From Ureibacillus galli (GTDB lineage: Bacteria; Bacillota; Bacilli; Bacillales_A; Planococcaceae), in contig NZ_JACSQA010000024.1 of assembly GCF_014836845.1 (NCBI RefSeq), positions 1-54,544 on the forward strand: DNA of 54,544 bases, written 5' to 3'. This document shows positions 16,372 through 25,974 of this stretch, in pieces (within the stretch, counting starts at the first letter, position 1; each line of letters begins with the position of its first letter). A program made the translations under genes and the position numbers. The notes beneath the pieces were generated by a model that had not been told where the DNA came from, ran no database searches, and saw only the letters and a program-made list of their open reading frames with translations.

Positions 16372-17313
16372 TTATGACGATGATGTGGCCTTTTCACTAA
16401 AAGTTTCGGCGACGTTCTGTTGTTTTCTTTTTTTCAACCATTCTTCTACCCCACCAGTGCCAATTAAAACACCGATCACAATAAGGAAACATCCGATAAT
16501 TTGAGAAACGTGAATTTCTTCCCCTAAAATAAGGACAGATGCGATTAAAGCGAAAATCGTACTTAAATTATTAAAAATGGCCGTTTCGGCAGTACCGATT
16601 CGTTTAATCATCGAATTAAATAAACTATGCCCTACTGCTGTCGCAAAAATAGCAGAAAATAAAAAGATCCCCCATAATGTCATATCGATCTCGGCAAAAC
16701 GAATAAATCCTTTCGGTGTCGTCAACACACTAAACAAAATGAGTAAAAGGGAGCCAAACGTTAACATATAAGCCGTTACAACGAGCGGTGGTATCGTTAA
16801 CGTAATCCGACGAATGATGAAAAAACTAAAAGCTTGAACAATAATCGAAGCTAATACATAAAAATCACCTGCAACCAGATTCGTAACAGCTGACATGTCA
16901 TCGACTACTGCGACCATAATGCCGATAAACCCTATAATAAATCCAATGAAACGCAACACGGTTAGTGAAGTTGAACGGGTAGCTACAGCGATAATCGCGG
17001 TAATTAACGGTGCTAAACCTAATATAAGCGAGGATTTGATGGCAGTCGTTTCGAATAATCCAGTCGCTAGTAATGAATGGTGAGCAATGACCCCTAGTAA
17101 ACTCGCTAATAAAAGGAACTTCCACGGCATTTCTTTATAAATCATTTTCTTTTTCATTACGAGTAAAATAAGAAACAACGTTATTCCAGCAATGAAGATA
17201 CGTGTTCCTTGCATAACCAACGGAGGGATTTCTACAAGGAGCAATTTTAAAAGGGATACATTAATCCCCCAAAGAAACATCGTTAACACCATAATTGAAT
17301 AAACTTTAAGCAC
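16372..17313 (-). CDS. EamA-family (DMT) transporter
   Basis: A 10-segment drug/metabolite transporter of 313 residues built from two EamA repeats, the first starting FLWGINVSLLKLLL and the second GDFYVLASIIVQAFSFFIIRR. It ends in a short cytoplasmic Lys-rich tail. The start is GTG 17313 after GGGGGAG; there is no in-frame ATG nearby. Family members export or import amino acids, sugars or other small metabolites. Nothing in the sequence fixes the substrate. Confidence 0.9.
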   Translation of the reverse strand: MLKVYSIMVLTMFLWGINVSLLKLLLVEIPPLVMQGTRIFIAGITLFLILLVMKKKMIYKEMPWKFLLLASLLGVIAHHSLLATGLFETTAIKSSLILGLAPLITAIIAVATRSTSLTVLRFIGFIIGFIGIMVAVVDDMSAVTNLVAGDFYVLASIIVQAFSFFIIRRITLTIPPLVVTAYMLTFGSLLLILFSVLTTPKGFIRFAEIDMTLWGIFLFSAIFATAVGHSLFNSMIKRIGTAETAIFNNLSTIFALIASVLILGEEIHVSQIIGCFLIVIGVLIGTGGVEEWLKKRKQQNVAETFSEKATSSS

Positions 17314-17476
17314 AGTACTCCCCCTTTTGAATAGAGGTTTCCCTCTTTGACCATTTGTGGTTCCGGTTCCACCATATTAGGGACTTTGAAGCACCTTTCT
17401 CTCCCCTAACAAGATTATAATATAATCATAGCGTTATTCGAACCGGAATTTGTAGAAAAGTCAGAAAGATTGCGAA

Positions 17477-17527
17477 TAAAAAAAGGCTGTTAGCAGAAAG
17501 TATGACGACTTTCTGAAACAGCTCTTT
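17477..17527 (-). terminator. Terminator of the yng (leucine catabolism) operon
   Basis: On the minus strand AGCTGTTTCAGAAAGT pairs with ACTTTCTGCTAACAGC around CGTCAT, followed by CTTTTTTTATT. It begins six bases after the last gene. Confidence 0.9.
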
Positions 17528-17532
17528 TACAT

Positions 17533-19071
17533 TTATACTGGGCTTACTCCGTGTTTGCGCTCGGAGAATAGTAAATATTTTGACATATAAGCTTGTAATC
17601 TTGTTGTTAACGCTTCTCGTAATTGGTTCGGTTCGATGACATCATCAATAATTAATTCGGAAGCAAGTCTGTACACATCAATTTCTTCTTTATATTCATC
17701 TCGTTTTTCTTGGATAAAGGCCGCTTGTTCTTCCTTCGGTAATTGGGCAATTTTGTTCGCGTATACAGCATTAACAGCTGCCTCTGGTCCCATGACAGCA
17801 ATTTGAGCTGTCGTTAAGGCGATACAGCAATCTGGTTCAAATGCCGGACCCGCCATTGCATAAAGCCCTGCACCGTATGCTTTTCGTACAATGACCGTCA
17901 TTTTCGGTACGGTCGCCTCACTCATGGCAAAAATCATTTTTGCCCCGTGACGAATAATGCCCGCTTTTTCAACTTGTGTACCAATCATAAAGCCTGGTAC
18001 ATCTGCTAAAAAGACGAGTGGAATATGGAAGGCATCACATAAATTAATAAATTTCGCTGCTTTATCGGCTGAATCGTGGAATAATACGCCACCTTTTACG
18101 CGAGGCTGGTTCGCAATAATTCCAACAACTTGCCCATCCATTCGAGCTAAACCCGTAATAATTTCCGCCGCGAATAATTTCTTTACTTCACAAAATGAAC
18201 CTTCGTCAATAATGCGATCGATAACATCGTACATATTAAATGGAACATTTTGATTTTCCGGGATAATGTCTGCGATTGATTTTTCAAAATCAGCCGGACG
18301 CTTCGGTTCTGCCACTGCTGTTTTTTCCCGATAATTGTTTGGGAAGTAGCTTAAATAGTTACGAGCATAGTCGATTGCTTCTTGCTCCGTTTTCGCTAAC
18401 ACATCGCCACAACCGGAAATGGAACAGTGCATTTTTGCGCCGCCCATCGTTTCTAAGTCAACTTTCTCACCGATAACCATCTCCGCCATACGAGGGGATC
18501 CTAAATACATCGATGCATTTCCTTCGACCATGACGACAATATCACAAAAGGCTGGGATGTACGCCCCACCAGCAGCTGAAGGACCGAATAATAAGCAAAT
18601 TTGCGGGATTTTCCCAGATAATTTTACTTGATTATAAAAAATGCGCCCAGCTCCTCTTCTTCCAGGGAACATTTCAATTTGATCGGTAATCCGTGCCCCT
18701 GCAGAATCGACTAAATAAATAAGGGGACATGCTAACTTTTCAGCCGTTTCTTGAATACGAATAATTTTTTCAACTGTTCGTTTTCCCCAAGAACCCGCTT
18801 TTACCGTAGAGTCATTGGCCATGACACAAACCGTACGTCCGTGGATTTTCCCAATACCTGTTACAACTCCATCGGCTGGTAAATCCCCTGCCATACAGTT
18901 CGCAAAGGCGCCGTCTTCCACTTGTAAATCATCATCAAACAATAATCTTAATCGATCTCGAACAAATAATTTTCCTTGTTCTGCATTTTTTTCATGGTAT
19001 TTTTGTTGACCACCTTGGTGAATCGTTTCTTTTAATTGGCCATGTCTATTTTCGATAATAATATCACTCAT
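17533..19071 (-). CDS. yngE: Methylcrotonyl-CoA carboxylase, carboxyltransferase subunit
   Basis: Transfers carboxyl from biotin to 3-methylcrotonyl-CoA to give 3-methylglutaconyl-CoA in leucine breakdown. At 512 residues it has both carboxyltransferase halves: the N-terminal SAGARITDQIEMFPGRRGAG and PSAAGGAYIPAFCD, and the C-terminal LADVPGFMIGTQVEKAGIIRHGAKM and RKAYGAGLYAM. The RRGAG and AAGGAYIPA motifs point to MccB rather than propionyl-CoA carboxylase, and the surrounding genes agree. It is last in the seven-gene operon. Confidence 0.95.
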   Translation of the reverse strand: MSDIIIENRHGQLKETIHQGGQQKYHEKNAEQGKLFVRDRLRLLFDDDLQVEDGAFANCMAGDLPADGVVTGIGKIHGRTVCVMANDSTVKAGSWGKRTVEKIIRIQETAEKLACPLIYLVDSAGARITDQIEMFPGRRGAGRIFYNQVKLSGKIPQICLLFGPSAAGGAYIPAFCDIVVMVEGNASMYLGSPRMAEMVIGEKVDLETMGGAKMHCSISGCGDVLAKTEQEAIDYARNYLSYFPNNYREKTAVAEPKRPADFEKSIADIIPENQNVPFNMYDVIDRIIDEGSFCEVKKLFAAEIITGLARMDGQVVGIIANQPRVKGGVLFHDSADKAAKFINLCDAFHIPLVFLADVPGFMIGTQVEKAGIIRHGAKMIFAMSEATVPKMTVIVRKAYGAGLYAMAGPAFEPDCCIALTTAQIAVMGPEAAVNAVYANKIAQLPKEEQAAFIQEKRDEYKEEIDVYRLASELIIDDVIEPNQLREALTTRLQAYMSKYLLFSERKHGVSPV

Positions 19072-19098
19072 ATCCGTTCCCCCTTATTTGTTGCTCGG

Positions 19099-19878
19099 TT
19101 ATTTTCCTGAATATTGTGGTTGACGTTTTTCTTGAAACGCCAATAATCCTTCTAATCGATCTTCTGTATGGAGTAATCGATCATAGGCTAAAGATTCAAT
19201 TTGTAATCCGGTCATTAAATCGACTTCCAGCCCTTTATTAATCGCTGTTTTTGCTTGAATCAGTGAAAGAGGGGCATTTTTCCCCATTTCTAAAGCAAGT
19301 TGTATCGCTTTATCCATTAATTGTTCGTGCTCTACCACATGCTCCACTAAACCGATATCGTAAGCTTCCTTCGCATCGATTCTTCTAGCTGTATAAATGA
19401 GTTCCTTTGCTTTTCCAATTCCGATTAAACGGGGTAAACGTTGTGTTCCCCCTGCTCCAGGAATAATGCCGAGGGATGTTTCGGTTAAGCCCATTTTCAC
19501 GTGGCTTGCCGAAATGCGCAGATCACAAGCTAAAGCTAGTTCCAAACCGCCACCAAAGGCAACGCCATTTAACACTGCAATGACTGGTTGGGGTAATGCT
19601 TCCACTTGATTAACCGTACTGCCAATTAAGGACACGACTTCTTTTACTTGGTGCTCATTCATCCCTTTTCGCTCTTTTAAGTCTGCACCCGCGCAAAATG
19701 CTTTCTCTCCATCCCCTGTTAATAACACGACGCGAATTTGAGGGTTGTAATGAATTTCATGTAACGTCTTTTGTAATTCCGTAAGTAATTGAACGGACAT
19801 CGCATTGGCCGCTTCTTTTCGATTTAACGTAATAATTCCAATGCCATGTTCAATCGTTTTGAATTGAACGAGCGTCAT
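19099..19878 (-). CDS. yngF: Enoyl-CoA hydratase (probable methylglutaconyl-CoA hydratase)
   Basis: A crotonase-fold enzyme of 259 residues. GDGEKAFCAGADLKERKGM and NGVAFGGGLELALACDLRI form the oxyanion hole and substrate pocket, and SLGIIPGAGGTQRLPRLIG carries the second catalytic Glu region. In this operon it should hydrate 3-methylglutaconyl-CoA to HMG-CoA. The ATG at 19878 follows AAAGGGGGT. The frame extends upstream to 19905 into yngG, but without a ribosome site. Confidence 0.93.
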   Translation of the reverse strand: MTLVQFKTIEHGIGIITLNRKEAANAMSVQLLTELQKTLHEIHYNPQIRVVLLTGDGEKAFCAGADLKERKGMNEHQVKEVVSLIGSTVNQVEALPQPVIAVLNGVAFGGGLELALACDLRISASHVKMGLTETSLGIIPGAGGTQRLPRLIGIGKAKELIYTARRIDAKEAYDIGLVEHVVEHEQLMDKAIQLALEMGKNAPLSLIQAKTAINKGLEVDLMTGLQIESLAYDRLLHTEDRLEGLLAFQEKRQPQYSGK

Positions 19879-19882
19879 CTGC

Positions 19883-20788
19883 TTACCCCCTTTCCTTTCT
19901 AGCAATCTCCATTTGTTTTGATACTAGATTTCTTCCTATTTTTTGTTCGATGAAAAATCCGGCATTTATAATGGATTCCATTTGTACCCGTGTTTCAATG
20001 CCCATTTCCGAAAGTAGATAAAGCACATCTTCTGTGGCCACATTTCCCGTTGCTCCCTTTGCATATGGGCATCCACCAAGTCCACCGACAGAACTATCAA
20101 AGGTCGTGATCCCCATTTCAAGGGATTTCACAATGTTGGCAATGGCCGTTCCTCGCGTATCATGGAAATGCATAGCAAAGAGGCTTGGAGAAAAATGGTT
20201 GAATAAAAGAGTTAATAATTGTTCCACTTGTGTTGGGACCGCAACACCAATCGTATCCCCTAAGGAAACTTCCGTTACCCCCATTTCTAAAAGGGCATCC
20301 ACGACTCTTAACACTTTTTCCGGTGCAATTGGTCCTTCAAAGGGACATCCAATAACCGTCGAAACATAACCTCGAACGGTTAAATTCGCTTTTTTTGCTT
20401 CTTCCACGACTTCCTTTAACACGGGAAACGTCGCATCGATCGTTTTATTAATATTGCTTTGATTATGACTTTCACTAGCTGACATAAAGACACTTGCCTC
20501 ATCGATTCCTACTTCAAGAGCACGCATGAGCCCTTGGATATTCGGGATAAGGGCTGCGTATGTAACGTCCTTTTGACGTTTAATCGACTTTAACACTTCC
20601 CCAGCATCTGCTAGTTGGGGAATCCATTTCGGATGGACGAAGGATGAGACTTCAATATAGTTCAATCCCGATTCACTTAACTGATCAATCCATTGAATTT
20701 TATCCTTCGTTTCAATTAAACCTTTTTCATTTTGTAACCCATCCCTTGGCCCTACTTCTTTAAGAACGACGTTTTGAGGAAGGTTCAT
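19883..20788 (-). CDS. yngG: Hydroxymethylglutaryl-CoA lyase
   Basis: Splits HMG-CoA into acetyl-CoA and acetoacetate, the final step of leucine breakdown. The 301-residue TIM barrel has EVGPRDGLQNEKG at the active-site entrance, the metal-binding HFHDTRGTAIAN, and the lyase signature GLGGCPYAKGATGNVATED with the catalytic Cys. It starts 12 bases after the biotin-carrier gene, with GGGGGG before the ATG. Confidence 0.96.
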   Translation of the reverse strand: MNLPQNVVLKEVGPRDGLQNEKGLIETKDKIQWIDQLSESGLNYIEVSSFVHPKWIPQLADAGEVLKSIKRQKDVTYAALIPNIQGLMRALEVGIDEASVFMSASESHNQSNINKTIDATFPVLKEVVEEAKKANLTVRGYVSTVIGCPFEGPIAPEKVLRVVDALLEMGVTEVSLGDTIGVAVPTQVEQLLTLLFNHFSPSLFAMHFHDTRGTAIANIVKSLEMGITTFDSSVGGLGGCPYAKGATGNVATEDVLYLLSEMGIETRVQMESIINAGFFIEQKIGRNLVSKQMEIARKERG

Positions 20789-20799
20789 CCGTACCCCCC

Positions 20800-21012
20800 C
20801 TATTCCAGTTCTAAAATATCATCATTGACATTAATAAAATCGCCTTCTTGGGCAAGGATTTTTTTCACTTTCCCGCCTACTTCAGCTGTAATCGGAATTT
20901 CCATTTTCATCGATTCTAAAATGGCCACATCTTGCCCTGCTTTTACTTCTTCCCCTTCCGTCACGATGATTTTCCAAACGGTACCTGCCATACTTGCTTT
21001 TACTGTTGTCAT
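20800..21012 (-). CDS. yngHB: Biotin carboxyl carrier protein of methylcrotonyl-CoA carboxylase
   Basis: A stand-alone 70-residue biotinyl domain that shuttles carboxyl groups between the biotin carboxylase and the carboxyltransferase. The biotin-accepting Lys is in ILESMKMEIPI, and the two-fold hammerhead is complete (GTVWKIIVTEGEEVKAGQD and GKVKKILAQEGDFINVNDD). The ATG at 21012 follows TTGGAGGGA at good spacing; eight codons further upstream are open but have no ribosome site. Confidence 0.94.
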   Translation of the reverse strand: MTTVKASMAGTVWKIIVTEGEEVKAGQDVAILESMKMEIPITAEVGGKVKKILAQEGDFINVNDDILELE

Positions 21013-21073
21013 AAATAATCCCTCCAAATTTTTCATATTAAGGCTTCTAAGTTTTCCTAGAAGCCTGTAATCG

Positions 21074-22435
21074 TTAATTCTTTACGTTCTGTATTTGCGG
21101 TAAATAATAATCGTTTACAAAACTTGTCGTCGTCATTCCATCAATAAATGGTTGCTTTTGAACAACTTCTAACAACATTGGGATATTTGTTTCAATCCCC
21201 GTTACTTTATACTGTTGCAATGCATCTGTTAGTCGCCTTACCGCGATTTCTCTCGTCTCGCCCCAGACAACTAGCTTTGCAATCATTGGATCATAGAAAG
21301 GTGTGACGGCTGAGCCTGATTCAACCGCTATTTCATGACGAATGCCTTCCCCTTCCGGAAGCTGTAATTCCGTAATTGTTCCCGGCGATGGGAAGAAGGT
21401 TTTCGGATTTTCCGCATAAATGCGCACTTCAATGGCATGACCGTGTTTCTTAATGGATTCCCGCGTAAAGGTTAATGGCTTGTTATTTGCAACATGAATT
21501 TGCCATTCGACTAAATCTAGTTTTGTAATTTCTTCCGTTACGGGGTGTTCTACTTGTAATCTCGTATTCATTTCTAAGAAATAGAAGTTTTCGTCCCCAT
21601 CGACTAAAAACTCAATCGTTCCCGCATTCGTATAGCCAATATGTTTTGCCGCCTGTACCGCCGCATCCAGCATTTTCTCTCTAGTCGAAGTAGAGATAAA
21701 TGGTGATGGCGCCTCTTCAACAACCTTCTGATTGCGTCGTTGTACAGAACATTCCCGCTCAAAAAGGGGCACGACATTGCCATGGCTATCGGCGATAATT
21801 TGAACTTCCACATGGTGAGGATTTTCAATCAGTTTTTCGATATACATCGTGCCGTCTCCGAAAAATGATTCCGCCCTTTTTTTATTTCCTTCAAAGGCTT
21901 TTTCCAATTCCTCTTCCCGATCGATTCGTTGCATCCCGATGCCGCCACCACCAGCAGAAGCCTTCAACATAATCGGAAATCCAATTTTATTTGCAATCTC
22001 CTTCGCTTCTTCGATGTTTTCTAACGGCACATCGATTCCTTCGATAATTGGAACCCCTGCCTTTTGCATCGTTTTCCGCGCTTCCAATTTACTGCCAATT
22101 GAAGCAATGACTTCAGCATTCGGACCAATAAAGCGAATGCCTTCTTCTTCACAACGTTTTGCAAATTGGGCGTTTTCTGATAACAAGCCATATCCAGGAT
22201 GAATCGCATCAGCCTTCGTTTCCTTTGCCACTTCTATGATTTTTTCGATATTTAAATAGCTTAAAGCAACAGGCGGTTTCCCAATTTCAAAAGCTTCATC
22301 TGCTTCTTTCACATGAAGGGCGTTGGCATCTGCTTCTGAATAAACGGCAACTGTTTGAATGTTCATCTTTTGACACGTTCGAATAATTCTTCGTGCAATT
22401 TCACCACGATTGGCAATTAAAATTTTCGAAATCAT
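21074..22435 (-). CDS. yngH: Biotin carboxylase subunit of methylcrotonyl-CoA carboxylase
   Basis: ATP-dependent carboxylation of biotin on the carrier protein. The 453 residues include the N-terminal Rossmann-like ILIANRGEIARRIIRTC, the ATP-grasp glycine loop KASAGGGGIGMQR, and the catalytic FLEMNTRLQVEHPVTEE with bicarbonate-site Arg. AGAGGTG precedes the ATG at 22435; a GTG three codons earlier is possible. A fatty-acid AccC is alike in sequence, but the operon context supports the leucine pathway. Confidence 0.95.
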   Translation of the reverse strand: MISKILIANRGEIARRIIRTCQKMNIQTVAVYSEADANALHVKEADEAFEIGKPPVALSYLNIEKIIEVAKETKADAIHPGYGLLSENAQFAKRCEEEGIRFIGPNAEVIASIGSKLEARKTMQKAGVPIIEGIDVPLENIEEAKEIANKIGFPIMLKASAGGGGIGMQRIDREEELEKAFEGNKKRAESFFGDGTMYIEKLIENPHHVEVQIIADSHGNVVPLFERECSVQRRNQKVVEEAPSPFISTSTREKMLDAAVQAAKHIGYTNAGTIEFLVDGDENFYFLEMNTRLQVEHPVTEEITKLDLVEWQIHVANNKPLTFTRESIKKHGHAIEVRIYAENPKTFFPSPGTITELQLPEGEGIRHEIAVESGSAVTPFYDPMIAKLVVWGETREIAVRRLTDALQQYKVTGIETNIPMLLEVVQKQPFIDGMTTTSFVNDYYLPQIQNVKN

Positions 22436-22450
22436 TCGCTTCACCTCTCA

Positions 22451-24085
22451 TTATTTAACAAGTTCAGTAAACTGCTCTCTTAGCTTATATTTTTGTATTT
22501 TTCCGGAAGCTGTCATTGGATAGCTATCGATAAAGAGAATGTATTTCGGAATTTTATGTTTGGAAATTTTATTATGACAATAATCCCGAATCTCTTCTTC
22601 CGTCGCTGTTTCACCTGGACGTAAAATAATGAAGGCAGCTGCTTCTTCACCATATTTTTCATCTGGAACCCCGACCACTTGCACGTCTAAAATTTTTGGC
22701 AATGTATAAAGAAACTCTTCAATTTCACGCGGATAAATATTTTCTCCACCACGAATAATCATGTCCTTTAGACGACCGGTAATACGGACGTAACCATTTT
22801 CATCCATTGTGGCAATATCCCCTGTATGCAACCAATTATCGGCATCGATTGCTTCCTCCGTTGCATCCGGATTGTTATAGTATCCTTTCATTACATGGTA
22901 GCCGCGAGTACAAAGCTCGCCTTGTGTATTCGGAGGCACTTCTTCATTCGTAATCGGATCTACAATTTTCACTTCAACATTTGGCAATGCTCGACCGACC
23001 GTTTCCACTTTTAAGTCAAATGGATCATCTGCCCTTGTTTGGGTAATCACAGGTGAAGATTCCGTTTGACCGTAGCAGATTGTGACATCCTTCATGCCCA
23101 TTTTTTGAATAACCGCTTTCATCACTTCGACTGGGCAATTGGAGCCTGCCATTACCCCTGTACGTAACGATGACAGGTCATAATCCGAAAAATTCGGTAA
23201 ATTCAATTCACTAATGAACATCGTTGGTACACCATGCAGTGCAGTACATTTTTCCTTTTCCACCGTTTGTAAAACGACTTCCGGATTGTACTCTTGAACA
23301 GGCACCATTGTTCCACCACAACTAACAATGGCTAATGTTCCAATAACACAACCGAAACAATGGAAGAAAGGTACCGGAATACATAGACGGTCTTCATTCG
23401 TTAATTTCATACATTCGGCAATGTTCACTGCATTATTAATTAAATTCGAGTGGGTTAACATAACCCCCTTCGGAAAACCTGTTGTTCCGGAAGTGTACTG
23501 AATATTAATGACATCCTCATAATGGAGGCTCGCTTTTCGCTCTGCTAGCTGCTCATCCGAAATAAGCGATGCGGCATTTAAAATGTCTGACCAATTGTAA
23601 ACACCATCGTAGGAATGATCCCCTAATACAATGACATTTTTTAATTTCGGTAACCGTTTTGATTCCAGCTCCCCTGGTTTACAATGGGCTAGTTCCGGAC
23701 ATAGTTCATAAATCGTATCAATGAAACGATGATCTTTTAGCTGTTCGATTAAAATGAGGGTTGTCGAATCCGATTGTTTTAGCAAATACTCCAGTTCCGT
23801 CGAACGATAATTCGTATTCACCGTCACGAGGGGTGCCCCCATTTTTCCAGTACCAAACTGAAGGCTTACCCATTCCGGTGTATTTGTTGTCCAAACGGCG
23901 ATATGTTCCCCTTTTTCAATGCCTAATGCCATCAAGCCTTTTGCCACTTGATCACAAAGGGCGTCCAACTCTTTATACGTCAATCGTAAATCCCGGTCAG
24001 CATAAACAAGTGCTTCATCATTCGGATAGAGCCGTGCTTTTTCTTCTAATAACTGACCAATCGTTTGATAAACTAAATCTGCCAT
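22451..24085 (-). CDS. yngI: Acyl-CoA synthetase (AMP-forming)
   Basis: Activates a carboxylic acid to its CoA ester through an acyl-adenylate. The 544-residue ANL-superfamily enzyme shows the P-loop YTSGTTGFPKGVMLTH, the adenylate motif GYYNNPDATEEAIDADNWLHTGD, hinge GRLKDMIIRGGENIYP and catalytic Lys in PMTASGKIQKYKLRE. The ATG at 24085 has a perfect GGAGGAG upstream; an earlier in-frame codon at 24124 lies inside yngJ without one. In this operon it may supply branched or medium acyl-CoAs or recycle acetoacetate. Confidence 0.93.
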   Translation of the reverse strand: MADLVYQTIGQLLEEKARLYPNDEALVYADRDLRLTYKELDALCDQVAKGLMALGIEKGEHIAVWTTNTPEWVSLQFGTGKMGAPLVTVNTNYRSTELEYLLKQSDSTTLILIEQLKDHRFIDTIYELCPELAHCKPGELESKRLPKLKNVIVLGDHSYDGVYNWSDILNAASLISDEQLAERKASLHYEDVINIQYTSGTTGFPKGVMLTHSNLINNAVNIAECMKLTNEDRLCIPVPFFHCFGCVIGTLAIVSCGGTMVPVQEYNPEVVLQTVEKEKCTALHGVPTMFISELNLPNFSDYDLSSLRTGVMAGSNCPVEVMKAVIQKMGMKDVTICYGQTESSPVITQTRADDPFDLKVETVGRALPNVEVKIVDPITNEEVPPNTQGELCTRGYHVMKGYYNNPDATEEAIDADNWLHTGDIATMDENGYVRITGRLKDMIIRGGENIYPREIEEFLYTLPKILDVQVVGVPDEKYGEEAAAFIILRPGETATEEEIRDYCHNKISKHKIPKYILFIDSYPMTASGKIQKYKLREQFTELVK

Positions 24086-24117
24086 TAAACTCCTCCTCAC
24101 CGTTCCTATTTCATATG

Positions 24118-25260
24118 CTAGCAACCTATTAATCTTGAAATGACAAGACGTTGAATTTCGGACGTTCCTTCCCCGATTTCCATTAGTTTAATATCCCGTA
24201 AATGACGTTCCACATCGTATTCTTTCATATAGCCATATCCGCCATGGATTTGAATCGCTTGGTTACAAACTCTAAAGCCCATTTCAGAGGCAAATAATTT
24301 CGCCATTGCCGCTTCTTTTCCAAATGGTTTTTTATTGTCTTTTAACCATGCTGCTTTATAAACTAAATTTCGCGCGAGTTCAATTTCCATCGCCATATCT
24401 GCTAATTTAAATTGAATCGCTTGGAATTTTGAAATGGACGTTCCAAATTGCTCTCTTTCCTTTGCGTATTGCAATGCCTTTTCGTAGGCAGCTTGAGCAA
24501 TCCCAACGGATAATGCCGCAATGGAAATACGACCACCGTCTAACGTACTTAAAAATTGACTAAACCCTCGTTTTTCGTCACCTAACACATTTTCCTTCGG
24601 TACCCGTACATTTTCGAGTACAATTTCACATGTGTTGGAAGCACGAACCCCCATTTTGTCGTAATTACAATTAATTTTGACACCTGGCGTTTCTGTCGGA
24701 ACAATAATCGATGTAATAATTTTTTTGCCGTCTTCTCTTTCTCCCGTAACCGCTGTGACGATTACTTGTCGAGCGTATCCAGCATTCGTAATCCAACATT
24801 TTTCGCCGTTAATGACATATTCGTCGCCTTCCAATACCGCCTTTGTTCTAGTTCCCCCTGCGTCCGATCCAGCATTTGGCTCCGTTAAACCAAAGGAACC
24901 TAATGCTTTCCCTTGCGCCATCGGTACTAACCATTCTTGTTTTTGTTCCTCTGTACCGAAGTAATAAATTGGCGAGGCTCCTAAACTAATAGCCGCAGCA
25001 TAACTTAATCCTGTCCCACCACACGCTTTTCCGATTTCTTCAACCGCAATCGCATAGGAAATTGTATCTCCACCAGAACCGCCATATTCCTCAGGAAACG
25101 GAATACCTAATAATCCAAGCTCCCCCATTTTTTTGAAGCTTTCTACACGGAAAGAAGACGTTTCATCTAAATTTCGTGCGTACGGAGCAATTTCCTTTTC
25201 TGCAAATTCCCGTACCATATCTCTTATCATTAATTGTTCTTTTGTTAATTCAAAATTCAT
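24118..25260 (-). CDS. yngJ: Acyl-CoA dehydrogenase (probable isovaleryl-CoA dehydrogenase)
   Basis: A flavoenzyme that oxidises isovaleryl-CoA to 3-methylcrotonyl-CoA, the step feeding the carboxylase. The 380 residues have the three-domain ACAD fold, with signatures GSFGLTEPNAGSDAGG and QIHGGYGYMKEYDVERHLRD, and the catalytic-region GEGTSEIQRLVISR. It is first in the operon, after a TetR gene and two palindromes. The substrate is assigned from the operon, as closely related ACADs differ in chain preference. Confidence 0.93.
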   Translation of the reverse strand: MNFELTKEQLMIRDMVREFAEKEIAPYARNLDETSSFRVESFKKMGELGLLGIPFPEEYGGSGGDTISYAIAVEEIGKACGGTGLSYAAAISLGASPIYYFGTEEQKQEWLVPMAQGKALGSFGLTEPNAGSDAGGTRTKAVLEGDEYVINGEKCWITNAGYARQVIVTAVTGEREDGKKIITSIIVPTETPGVKINCNYDKMGVRASNTCEIVLENVRVPKENVLGDEKRGFSQFLSTLDGGRISIAALSVGIAQAAYEKALQYAKEREQFGTSISKFQAIQFKLADMAMEIELARNLVYKAAWLKDNKKPFGKEAAMAKLFASEMGFRVCNQAIQIHGGYGYMKEYDVERHLRDIKLMEIGEGTSEIQRLVISRLIGC

Positions 25261-25278
25261 CTTTTTTCTCCCCCTTAT

Positions 25279-25327
25279 ACCGACTAGTCGGTTTCAACAC
25301 TTAAAAAAAATAGACCGACTAGTTGGT
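25279..25327 (-). promoter_or_regulatory. Paired palindromic operators between tetR and yngJ
   Basis: ACCGACTAGTCGGT (25279-25292) is a perfect 14-bp palindrome. ACCGACTAGTTGGT (25314-25327) is the same with one change, 35 bases away. Both lie in the 72-base gap before yngJ. Such ACCGAC-type palindromes are common TetR/AcrR operators, so the adjacent regulator probably binds here and blocks yngJ transcription. Confidence 0.75.
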
Positions 25328-25332
25328 TTTAA

Positions 25333-25974
25333 TTATTTATTCGATACCCCTGTTGCCATTTTTTCTTCGTATAACTTTTTTGCTTCCTTAAATCCTTGTT
25401 CCGTTGCTAAAGAATGGAAAATTAAATCTTTAAAGACGTCTGTAATTTGTTCCATCGTTAACGGGCCATCGGATTTATACCATTTATACGTCCAATTAAT
25501 CATCCCAATAATGGACAATGTTGCGATGTTCGTCGGTAATTCCTTTCGAAAATCACCGCTTTCTTGCCCCTCTTTGATAACGCTTTCAATTAATTTCCGA
25601 TAACGGTCTCGTTTGTCATTAATGACCGTTTTATATGCATCTTGTAAATAAGTACTTTCTTCATAAAAAACCGTTATATACGGTTTATACAAATCAAATA
25701 CTTTTACGAAAGATTGCAATATACCACTTAACCGGGTGATCGGCGTGGCATTTAGATTATATGATTCCTGTGCCTTCTCAATGACATAGGAAATAAAAAC
25801 ATCATGAATTTCGTAAAGTAATTCATCTTTTGATTTAAAATTGTGGTAAAACCCTCCCTTTGAAGTACCTGCTTGTTCTACTATTTGATCCACAGTGACG
25901 CCATGGTACCCCTTTTCTTGAAATAACTCTAAAGAACTTTCTAAAATTCGTTGCCTTAACGGTTTCTTATGCAT
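25333..25974 (-). CDS. TetR/AcrR-family transcriptional regulator
   Basis: A 213-residue repressor. The N-terminal HTH is complete (SLELFQEKGYHGVTVDQIVE, AGTSKGGFYHNFKSKDELL); the C-terminal helical half binds the effector. It is on the same strand as, and directly upstream of, the yng operon, with two matching palindromes between them. Acyl-CoA esters of leucine breakdown are a reasonable effector guess. The Bacillus subtilis yng operon lacks such an adjacent gene as far as I recall, so regulation here may differ. Confidence 0.92.
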   Translation of the reverse strand: MHKKPLRQRILESSLELFQEKGYHGVTVDQIVEQAGTSKGGFYHNFKSKDELLYEIHDVFISYVIEKAQESYNLNATPITRLSGILQSFVKVFDLYKPYITVFYEESTYLQDAYKTVINDKRDRYRKLIESVIKEGQESGDFRKELPTNIATLSIIGMINWTYKWYKSDGPLTMEQITDVFKDLIFHSLATEQGFKEAKKLYEEKMATGVSNK

